Shown here one piece after another: positions 1 through 5,066 of a stretch of 5,100 nucleotides of DNA. Position 1 is the first letter of the stretch. Every line of letters begins with the position of its first letter. Origin of the DNA: an uncultured Muribaculaceae bacterium (GTDB lineage: Bacteria; Bacteroidota; Bacteroidia; Bacteroidales; Muribaculaceae). The notes beneath the pieces are model-generated. The model did not search any database and had not been told where the DNA came from. It was given only the letters and a program-made list of their open reading frames with translations. Position numbers and translations under genes: made by a program. Location: NCBI GenBank assembly GCA_905209725.1, contig CAJLTZ010000122.1, positions 1 through 5,100 of the forward strand. Direction: 5' to 3'.

Positions 1-75
1 TATGAACAGAGAAGTAAAACCTTATCACGCCGATGTCCGTGCCTATGTATTGGGCGAAAGCGGAAGAATAGGTAA
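1..75 (+). CDS. Possible 3' end of an unidentified plus-strand gene
   Basis: In the frame of base 1 the sequence stays open for 24 codons and ends with TAA at 73-75, giving a basic, Cys-containing C-terminus that ends in RKRKNR. The only support is position: the stop lies 13 bases before a strong plus-strand terminator hairpin, the usual spacing for a gene end. The codons are unlike those of the other genes here (AGA, CGA, CTA, AGG), and the frame of base 2 is also open but runs through the terminator. The transcript may instead be non-coding, or the coding frame may end elsewhere. I do not recognise the product, and the 5' part lies outside the window. Confidence 0.22.
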   Translation, partial: YEQRSKTLSRRCPCLCIGRKRKNR

Positions 76-88
76 TCGCCACCTTCAG

Positions 89-115
89 AGGCTCCGAGAG
101 ATCGGAGCCTTTTTT
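89..115 (+). terminator. Rho-independent terminator of the plus-strand unit entering from the left
   Basis: AGGCTCCGA (89-97) and TCGGAGCCT (102-110) form a perfect 9-bp GC-rich stem closed by a GAGA tetraloop of the stable GNRA class, followed at once by five more T residues (111-115). The minus strand has no T-run after the hairpin, so it acts in the plus direction only. It proves that a plus-strand transcript enters from the left edge. Confidence 0.9.
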
Positions 116-229
116 ATTGCACGAGGAGCGGTGTCCATATCGGAAGGGCGGCGTCCCCGCCGCTCCAATGGCTTGGCTCTTGTTTCTGTTGCTCCAGGAG
201 CTCCACGCCATTATTGGCTGTAGGGCACT
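116..229. other. Convergent intergenic spacer, no gene seen
   Basis: The spacer lies between two terminators pointing at each other. Open frames cross it on the plus strand, but they run through the terminators and have no credible composition. It holds short inverted repeats: GGAGCGG (125-131) with CCGCTCC (160-166), and GCTCC/GGAGC around 191-201. I see no promoter, tRNA or known RNA family in it. Confidence 0.6.
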
Positions 230-260
230 AAAAAAGCCTTCCGAAGGGATTCGGAAGGCT
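230..260 (-). terminator. Rho-independent terminator of the secG operon
   Basis: Positions 235-245 (AGCCTTCCGAA) and 250-260 (TTCGGAAGGCT) form a perfect 11-bp stem with a 4-base loop. Read on the minus strand it is followed by a T-run (complement of A230-A234). It begins 26 bases after the secG stop codon and closes the minus-strand operon. Confidence 0.93.
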
Positions 261-286
261 CTATCGGTTGGGGTTTTGTTTGTGCT

Positions 287-685
287 TTACTTGGGCATGT
301 CTGCGGGAGTTTTTCTGTCTTCGTCAGTTCTCGGCTCTGCGGGAGCTGCTGCAGGTTTTGCTGCGGGCTTGGCGGCCGGAGCTGCGGCAGGTGCGTTGGC
401 AGGAGCGGGAGCTGCCTGTGTGGGCGCAGGCGCTGTGGTCTGAATGCTCGATACATTCACCGGTGCCTTCACTGTGAAGGAAGCCAGGATGCTGCACACT
501 ACAATCACAGCTGCAAGTGTCCATGTGGCTTTCTCTATGAAATCTGTTGTTTTACGATAACCGAGATACTGGTTGTTCTGCGAGAAATCGGAGGCCAAAC
601 CGCCACCTTTGGATTTCTGGATGAGCACAGCCCCGATCAATACAAGGCTGGCTACAATGATAAGAATGCAAAAAAAGATATACAT
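287..685 (-). CDS. secG: SecG, protein-export channel subunit with Ala/Pro-rich tail
   Basis: SecG is the small inner-membrane partner of SecY and SecE in the Sec translocon and helps the SecA-driven passage of unfolded proteins. The 132-residue product shows the family layout: a first membrane helix (residues 2-22), the diagnostic motif LIQKSKGGGLASDFS (21-35), a conserved cytoplasmic loop with YLGYRKTTDFIEKATW (40-55), and a second membrane helix (about 56-72). Most bacterial SecG proteins are about 75-110 residues. Here an extra tail of about 50 residues (80-132) is built of Ala/Pro/Lys repeats (AAPAAKPAAKPAAAPAEP) and ends charged. The ATG at 683-685 follows an A-rich leader without Shine-Dalgarno, as usual in Bacteroidota. 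It is the last gene of the operon, 12 bases after the preceding stop. Identity is secure; the role of the tail is unknown. Confidence 0.96.
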   Translation of the reverse strand: MYIFFCILIIVASLVLIGAVLIQKSKGGGLASDFSQNNQYLGYRKTTDFIEKATWTLAAVIVVCSILASFTVKAPVNVSSIQTTAPAPTQAAPAPANAPAAAPAAKPAAKPAAAPAEPRTDEDRKTPADMPK

Positions 686-697
686 TTTTGTCTATAA

Positions 698-1465
698 TTA
701 TTTTTCTTTTCTCTCCGCAGCTCTCTGCTGATTCTCTATCAGTTTGTTGAGAAACCGCATTTGGTCTGCAAAGTAAATACTTTTTTTCGGATTTTTCAAA
801 CTTAAGTCGGTAATTATTTCAAGAGCTTTGCGATAATTGCCGTTTTTTACCATAATTCGCGCCAATTCTTCGGAAAGCATGGGCGTTTCCCTCTCCGTTT
901 TGTCGGGATGGGGTTCATCTTCCTCCTGAATCTCTTCAATCACTTCGGGCAATTCCTGCACTTCCTCAGCCTCTTCTTCTTTTACTTGCCCGGCGACTTT
1001 TTCTTCGGTGTTCTCTTCGTGTTTCACAGCCTTCATGGCAGCCTTTTTCGGTGTCTTCGGCGGCACGCTCTGCAGGAAGGCTGAAATGGCGTCGGAAGTG
1101 GAGTCAGCGGGCATCTCGTTGTCATCGTCGGCGGGGTCGAGGGCATATGCGGCATATTCCACTGCGGGAGCCACCGGCACCTCTTCCATCGGGGGAGTGG
1201 CAGGAGCGAAGCGGTCGATGAAAGTGTCGATGGTATCGGCTGTGGAGGGAGTCTGAGGCATCATGTCGGGATAGAATGAAGCGAACTCCTCGGGGTCGAT
1301 GCCAAGCAGGGTGCGCAATGTGGCCTCGTCGCCCACGGCGGCGGCAATGCGCCGCAGCAGCACGGGGCGCTCCTCCGGCGTGGCCTCGGCCAATGCGTCG
1401 AGTTGCGTATTGATGAAATATGGATGCCGGCGGAATTCCTCTTCGGCGGTCTGGAATGCGTTCAT
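698..1465 (-). CDS. Conserved Bacteroidales-type acidic protein with TPR-like C-terminus
   Basis: The product is soluble (no signal peptide or membrane helix), 255 residues from the ATG at 1463-1465. I chose this start because it leaves lptE intact with a 31-base gap and because residues 1-16 begin a helical segment ending in HPYF, which resembles what I recall of Bacteroidetes homologues. The upstream in-frame ATG at 1519 would add 18 residues and overlap lptE by 23 bases. Three zones are visible: an N-terminal helical part (1-70); a variable linker with two similar short motifs, STADTIDTFIDRF (74-86) and STSDAISAFLQSV (122-134), and a strongly acidic Glu-rich stretch (about 150-193); and a C-terminal conserved block (198-248) with ELARIMVKNGNYRKALEII and NPKKSIYFADQMRFL, which has the helix-turn-helix pattern of one and a half tetratricopeptide repeats. 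TPRs mediate protein contacts. The function is unknown; the place between lptE and secG suggests an envelope or secretion role (inference). Confidence 0.85.
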   Translation of the reverse strand: MNAFQTAEEEFRRHPYFINTQLDALAEATPEERPVLLRRIAAAVGDEATLRTLLGIDPEEFASFYPDMMPQTPSTADTIDTFIDRFAPATPPMEEVPVAPAVEYAAYALDPADDDNEMPADSTSDAISAFLQSVPPKTPKKAAMKAVKHEENTEEKVAGQVKEEEAEEVQELPEVIEEIQEEDEPHPDKTERETPMLSEELARIMVKNGNYRKALEIITDLSLKNPKKSIYFADQMRFLNKLIENQQRAAERKEK

Positions 1466-1496
1466 TGCGGAAGGAATTGAGAGGGTATGGGTGTTT

Positions 1497-2021
1497 TTAC
1501 CAGTTGCCAAGGGTGGCATTGAATATCAGGTTCACGAGTTCCTCGCTAATTTCCTGACAGAGCTGGTCCTGCACATCGGTGAGCATCATCGAGGCGTCAA
1601 ACTGACGATAGGCCGAGAAACTCTGGTCGATATCATTGGCGGGGTTCTTCGAATCGGTATATTTCACGTGCACCGTGATGGTGAGGCGGGTTTCGGTGGC
1701 GTAAGCGTCGGTGCCCACGGCCTGCGGTGAGAGGGAATAACCGGTGATCTCGCCGGTCATCTTGAGGTCGGCGTTATTGGCATCCACCTCCTGGAGGCGT
1801 GTATTGCGCGTCACATAATTCAGCAGTTCATTCTCGAAAGTCTGCTGGAGGGGAGGATACACGAGCGAGGCCCTGATAGGGAAATCGCCGATGTCGATGG
1901 TCTTGTAGATATCGTAATTGATGGCCGAGCCATTGAGGGTGTATCTTGGCACGCATCCGCCGGCCGCGATCATCATCACGGCGGCAGCGAGCAGGGCGAA
2001 TAATTTGTGGCGTAATCCCAT
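1497..2021 (-). CDS. lptE: LptE-like outer-membrane lipoprotein (LPS assembly)
   Basis: LptE is an outer-membrane lipoprotein that plugs the LptD barrel and helps place lipopolysaccharide in the outer leaflet. The 174-residue product starts with a lipoprotein signal: basic n-region (RHK), hydrophobic core (residues 7-20) and lipobox AGGC with the lipidated Cys at 23. The mature part reads as the compact alpha/beta LptE fold: YTLNGSAINY after the Cys, a block with DFPIRASLVYPPLQQTFENEL (47-67), then strand-rich segments (DLKMTGEITGYSL, TRLTITVHVKYTD), and a closing amphipathic helix (VQDQLCQEISEELVNLIFN). Length and layout fit the Bacteroidetes LptE family. The ATG at 2019-2021 lies 3 bases after the stop of the sigma-54 activator gene, so the two are cotranscribed and perhaps translationally coupled. 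The family call rests on pattern and context, not on alignment; a generic lipoprotein is the alternative. Confidence 0.88.
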   Translation of the reverse strand: MGLRHKLFALLAAAVMMIAAGGCVPRYTLNGSAINYDIYKTIDIGDFPIRASLVYPPLQQTFENELLNYVTRNTRLQEVDANNADLKMTGEITGYSLSPQAVGTDAYATETRLTITVHVKYTDSKNPANDIDQSFSAYRQFDASMMLTDVQDQLCQEISEELVNLIFNATLGNW

Positions 2022-2024
2022 AGA

Positions 2025-3224
2025 TTAGTTTCCTATTTTGAATTCGCGGATTTTGCGATAGAGAGTGCGGAGGGAAACTCCGAGTTGGGCGGCGGTACGG
2101 GCTTTGTCGCCACCGTTTTTCTCCAGGGCCTCGATGATGGCCTGGCGTTCGGCGCGGTCGAGGGGGGAGGTGGTGTCGTTGCCGAGGTTGCAGCCGATGA
2201 GGTCGGTCTCGGGGTATTTCACGAGCGTGGTCACCGAAGGCGTGTCGTTGCCTTCCGGATGGGCCATATGCGGGAACTCCGATGAGATCTGCGAGCGGAG
2301 CAAGTCAAGGTCGGCTTTGAGAGAGAGCACAAGATTCCAGAGCATCTTCCTTTCCACATCGGAATCAGGATGGCTGATGGGGGCGGGGATGGAATTTCCG
2401 GAATGGTCGAGGGGGAGCGCCTCAAGCAGAGTGTCGCGTGAGATCTCGTCGCCTGAATGGAAGAGGGCGAGCTGGTCGACGATATTCTTGAGCTGGCGCA
2501 CATTCCCCGGCCAGCGGTAAAGCATCATCGTCTTCACGGCGTCCGGGGAGAAGGTGATAGGCTCCGTCATATATTTTCTGGAGAAATCGGAGGCAAACTT
2601 CCGGGCGAGGAGATGGATGTCGTCGCCACGGTCGTGGAGGGAGGGGACCTGGATTGTCACCGTGGAGAGGCGGTAATAGAGGTCCTCGCGGAATTTGCCG
2701 TCGCGCACTGCGCGGAGCAGGTCGACATTGGTGGCGGCCACGATGCGGATATTTGTGCGAAGCACCTCGCTGCTGCCCACGCGGAGATATTCCCCCGTTT
2801 CGAGCACGCGCAGCAGGCGCGCCTGGGTGGTGAGCGGAAGCTCGGCCACCTCGTCAAGGAAGATTGTGCCGCCGTCGGCCTCCTCGAAATAACCCTTGCG
2901 CGACGAGATGGCGCCTGTGAAGGAGCCCTTCTCGTGGCCGAAGAGTTCACTGTCGATAGTGCCCTCGGGGATGGCTCCGCAGTTTACGGCTATATATTTC
3001 TTATGTTTTCTGGCACCAAACTGATGGATAATCTTCGGGAAGAACTCCTTTCCGGAACCGCTTTCGCCGGTGACAAGCACGGAGAGGTCGATTGGTGCCA
3101 CGCGGATAGCGCGGGCTATGGCCATGAGCAGCGCCGGGGAATTGCCCACAATCGAAAAGCGCTGCTTGGCCTGCATCACATCGGCCTCCATGTCGGGAGT
3201 ATACAGGAAATCATCTTTCGGCAT
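2025..3224 (-). CDS. Sigma-54-dependent transcription activator (AAA+ with Fis-type HTH), no receiver domain
   Basis: This is a bacterial enhancer-binding protein: it hydrolyses ATP to remodel the closed complex of RNA polymerase with sigma-54. In the 399-residue product the AAA+ domain starts almost at once (FSIVGNSPALL, 23-33). It shows Walker A GESGSGKE (53-60), the sigma-54 contact loop ELFGHEKGSFTGA (93-105), Walker B GGTIFLDE (118-125), sensor I VAATN (162-166), the arginine region FREDLYYRL (178-186) and sensor II WPGNVRQLKN (238-247). After a linker of about 100 residues comes a Fis/HTH_8 DNA-binding domain (about 356-396, with ARTAAQLGVSLRTLYRKIREF). The catalytic residues are all present; the GAFTGA loop reads GSFTGA. 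The N-terminal receiver, PAS or GAF domain of many relatives is absent (only about 22 residues precede the core), so activity is probably set by a partner protein, by the linker or by expression. It heads the operon with lptE and secG. The target promoters are not visible here. Confidence 0.95.
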   Translation of the reverse strand: MPKDDFLYTPDMEADVMQAKQRFSIVGNSPALLMAIARAIRVAPIDLSVLVTGESGSGKEFFPKIIHQFGARKHKKYIAVNCGAIPEGTIDSELFGHEKGSFTGAISSRKGYFEEADGGTIFLDEVAELPLTTQARLLRVLETGEYLRVGSSEVLRTNIRIVAATNVDLLRAVRDGKFREDLYYRLSTVTIQVPSLHDRGDDIHLLARKFASDFSRKYMTEPITFSPDAVKTMMLYRWPGNVRQLKNIVDQLALFHSGDEISRDTLLEALPLDHSGNSIPAPISHPDSDVERKMLWNLVLSLKADLDLLRSQISSEFPHMAHPEGNDTPSVTTLVKYPETDLIGCNLGNDTTSPLDRAERQAIIEALEKNGGDKARTAAQLGVSLRTLYRKIREFKIGN

Positions 3225-3249
3225 AAAGCATCGTCTATATAATTAGAAA

Positions 3250-3257
3250 CAAAATTA
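3250..3257 (-). promoter_or_regulatory. Candidate -7 promoter element for the sigma-54 activator/lptE/secG operon
   Basis: On the minus strand positions 3257-3250 read TAATTTTG, a full match to the Bacteroidetes -7 motif TAnnTTTG. It sits 25 bases before the activator start codon, which predicts a leader of roughly 20 bases. The upstream -33 element would fall inside the terminator hairpin and no good TTTG is seen at that spacing, so the call is moderate. The terminator directly upstream makes an own promoter for this operon necessary. Confidence 0.4.
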
Positions 3258-3260
3258 ACA

Positions 3261-3300
3261 AAAAAAAGTGGATGCAGCCGAAGACCGAATCCACTTTTTT
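3261..3300 (-). terminator. Bidirectional-looking terminator after the portal-like gene
   Basis: AAAAAAGTGGAT (3262-3273) pairs with ATCCACTTTTTT (3289-3300), a 12-bp stem whose outer part is A/T, around a 15-base loop. Read on the minus strand it ends in a T-run (complement of A3261-A3267), so it ends transcription of the portal-like gene. The plus strand also has a T-run. It separates the portal-like gene from the operon that follows. Confidence 0.88.
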
Positions 3301-3305
3301 CAGAT

Positions 3306-3325
3306 GAAGTTGTTTAAACAACTTC
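3306..3325. repeat. Perfect 20-bp palindrome
   Basis: GAAGTTGTTTAAACAACTTC equals its own reverse complement without any central spacer. It lies between the portal-like gene and its terminator. With no loop it is a poor RNA hairpin and looks more like a dimeric-protein binding site or a cruciform. Its position downstream of a gene, not at a promoter, is unusual for an operator. Confidence 0.6.
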
Positions 3326-3349
3326 GAAATGTGCTCTAATAAGGAGAAT

Positions 3350-3383
3350 ATTATGCGCGAGGTTCTTTCTTATAACGCATAAT
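3350..3383. repeat. 8-bp inverted repeat just after the portal-like gene stop
   Basis: ATTATGCG (3350-3357) and CGCATAAT (3376-3383) are perfect inverted copies with an 18-base loop, starting three bases beyond the stop codon. No T-run follows on the minus strand, so it is not a classical terminator; it could stabilise the 3' end of the mRNA. Confidence 0.45.
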
Positions 3384-3386
3384 TCG

Positions 3387-4931
3387 CTAATTGGATGGTG
3401 TGCTGAAAGTGATGTCGAAGGGAGTGTGGAAGAAGCGGGCGTCGGAGCGCAGGTGGGGAGCGAGACCGGGATGCACGCCGGCGATGGCCGCGATGCGCGC
3501 CGGAGTATAGAACTTGCGGATATTGGCCGCATCGGCCTCAGCGCCGGCGAGCATAAAGTCATCGAAACTGCGGAGCAGGTCGGCAAGCGCCGAGAGCGAG
3601 TTTTGCGTCTGCTGGCTGTAGAGGGTGCCGCTCATGGAGGTGTTATCGAGTTTCCCCTGCAGCGCTCCGTTCACGCCGGAGATATCCTCCATCATCTTCA
3701 TCTGGATGGAAAGAAGCTCGGTGATGCCGATGTTGGTGGAATTGGAGCTCACCTGCTGCGGAATCGGTATGCCGGGGCGCGGGCGGTAGATTATCACGCC
3801 GTTGAAACGACTCCATTCGTCGGCTATGTCGGCCATATCGGTGCCCTCGGGGAGTGCGCCCTCCGGGAAAAGAAGCACACCCTTGGCCGAGGCGCGGAGA
3901 ATCCAGTCGTACATGGATATGAGGCGGTTGGTGATTTTCTGCTGGTCGATGATGTCGCTCACGAAAGAATGAATCTCTCCATCCACAAATGGGTATGCCT
4001 TGATGATATACGGATGGCTGCCTCCGGGATAAGGGGAATCGGCGCGGGCGAGCACCGCTCCGCTGGGTGCGAGGAAAGTTACGTTCCACACCTCATCCAT
4101 CTGCCAGCGGGCGTGGATAAGACGGGCGTTCGTGCCGATGGCCTCGATGCGTGTGGCATTCGCCGCGCTCACTCTTTTTCGGAAATCCTCTTCGGGAATG
4201 ATGAATCTGATTCCATGGAGGGAATCGTGGCAATGGTAGCGTGGAGTGTGGGAGCGGGTCCATACCTCCGTGAGGCGGCATTTCACACCCGGAGCGGGAC
4301 GGCGCCAGTCCACGCCATAGATTCTCCCAATCTCCTCGCGGCGCTCCGGCGATGTGGCGAAGGCTGCGCAGAGACGGTCAAACTCGATATCGTGAATCTC
4401 CCCTAATATAGAGAGGTCGTGGCCACGGAAATCGCGGGCCTCGCGGTCCATGAAAAACTGTGTAGGGGAGATGAGGTCGGTCCAGCAGTCGGCCATTCCT
4501 CCCCGGCGCCCATACCATTTCTTGTGCACCGCCAGGCCGCTGATAAGAAATTCCTCCATGGTGCGGGCATAAAGTTCCTCCATACGGTTGAGTTCCATAT
4601 TGCAGCGGAGCAGCATGGAGAGGGTTGCAGCCTGCGGAGCCTCGGCCGCATCGCGCGCCTTGCAGAGTGGCATCTTCCACCGGTTGCGGTAAACGCCTAA
4701 TACATTGCGCACAAGGCGGCGGATGAGATTGTTTTTCAGCGGCAGGTTTCCCTGACTTATGAGGAGTTTTTCCTCTGTGGTGCGGGTGAAGCCATCGTCC
4801 ACAGTGTCGCTCCATTGGTCGCCGTAAGTGAAGCGTTTGCAGCGGTCGCGGTCTTCGCGGAAATCATTCCAATTGTCCCAGCAACTCTGGGCGCGGGCCA
4901 GCAGTTCGGTGTCGTAATCAAGTGTCTGCAT
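3387..4931 (-). CDS. Orphan P22-type phage portal-like protein
   Basis: Portal proteins form the dodecameric ring at one capsid vertex through which phage DNA is packaged. The 514-residue product follows the portal plan: an N-terminal helical part with FTYGDQW (34-40) and KNNLIRRLVRNVLGVYRNR (66-84), equivalent to the GxQW and asparagine-rich helix of P22-like portals; a helix with EELYARTMEEFLISGLAVHKKWY; the ISPTQFFMD wing strand (154-162); LTEVWTR (220-226); HPYIIKAYPFVDGEIHSFVSDIIDQQKITNRLIS (306-339), the proline-rich strand and stem helix; and DISGVNGALQGK with SMSGTLYSQQTQNSL (416-446). The ATG at 4929-4931 is preferred over the in-frame GTG at 4974-4976 because an A-rich leader and a -7 promoter motif lie between them. 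The frame is intact and its codon and base use match the neighbours. It ends at FDITFSTPSN, where I expect phage portals to continue. No other phage gene is near. Portal homology is inferred from motifs without alignment. Confidence 0.78.
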   Translation of the reverse strand: MQTLDYDTELLARAQSCWDNWNDFREDRDRCKRFTYGDQWSDTVDDGFTRTTEEKLLISQGNLPLKNNLIRRLVRNVLGVYRNRWKMPLCKARDAAEAPQAATLSMLLRCNMELNRMEELYARTMEEFLISGLAVHKKWYGRRGGMADCWTDLISPTQFFMDREARDFRGHDLSILGEIHDIEFDRLCAAFATSPERREEIGRIYGVDWRRPAPGVKCRLTEVWTRSHTPRYHCHDSLHGIRFIIPEEDFRKRVSAANATRIEAIGTNARLIHARWQMDEVWNVTFLAPSGAVLARADSPYPGGSHPYIIKAYPFVDGEIHSFVSDIIDQQKITNRLISMYDWILRASAKGVLLFPEGALPEGTDMADIADEWSRFNGVIIYRPRPGIPIPQQVSSNSTNIGITELLSIQMKMMEDISGVNGALQGKLDNTSMSGTLYSQQTQNSLSALADLLRSFDDFMLAGAEADAANIRKFYTPARIAAIAGVHPGLAPHLRSDARFFHTPFDITFSTPSN

Positions 4932-4944
4932 ACTCTTTTTTCTG

Positions 4945-4952
4945 CAAAAGTA
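4945..4952 (-). promoter_or_regulatory. Candidate -7 promoter element of the portal-like gene
   Basis: The minus strand reads TACTTTTG at 4952-4945, a full match to the Bacteroidetes TAnnTTTG motif, 13 bases before the ATG at 4931. No convincing TTTG is found at the usual distance of about 20 bases upstream; the nearest (4991-4988) is 35 bases away. The predicted leader is very short. If real, it excludes the GTG start at 4976. Confidence 0.35.
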
Positions 4953-5008
4953 TCCCGCAGAGGAGGATGGAAGCACTTATCCGTTTACAAACTTTAACGC
5001 CCGCTATC

Positions 5009-5039
5009 TTGACAATTAGGAAATAAAATCGTATCTTTG
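5009..5039 (+). promoter_or_regulatory. Bacteroidetes-type promoter for a rightward gene
   Basis: TTG at 5009-5011 (in CTTGACA) and TATCTTTG at 5032-5039 are separated by 20 bases, matching the Bacteroidetes primary sigma-factor consensus (-33 TTG/TTTG, -7 TAnnTTTG) in sequence and spacing. Transcription would start near 5045. It fires away from the portal-like gene into the gene at the right edge. Confidence 0.75.
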
Positions 5040-5066
5040 TGGTTATAAGACCCCATCCCACAAAAA

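Noticed and set aside
2..223. Plus-strand open frame of 73 codons at the left edge
   Set aside because: It reads straight through a perfect terminator hairpin and its T-run and has no coding-like composition beyond it.
797..804. TAAGTTTG on the minus strand, a -7 promoter-like match upstream of secG
   Set aside because: It lies in the conserved coding part of the TPR-like gene (SLKNP) and has no -33 partner at the right spacing.
1466..1519. Upstream ATG start of the TPR-like gene
   Set aside because: It would add 18 residues of non-conserved-looking sequence overlapping the end of lptE; the ATG at 1463-1465 gives the better start. It cannot be fully excluded.
2457..3242. Long plus-strand open frame opposite the sigma-54 activator
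   Set aside because: Antisense shadow of a GC-rich gene; the minus-strand product carries all AAA+ motifs, and the shadow has no recognisable domain.
3426..4406. 326-codon plus-strand open frame opposite the portal-like gene
   Set aside because: Mirror of the third-position GC bias of the real gene; no promoter, start context or domain seen.
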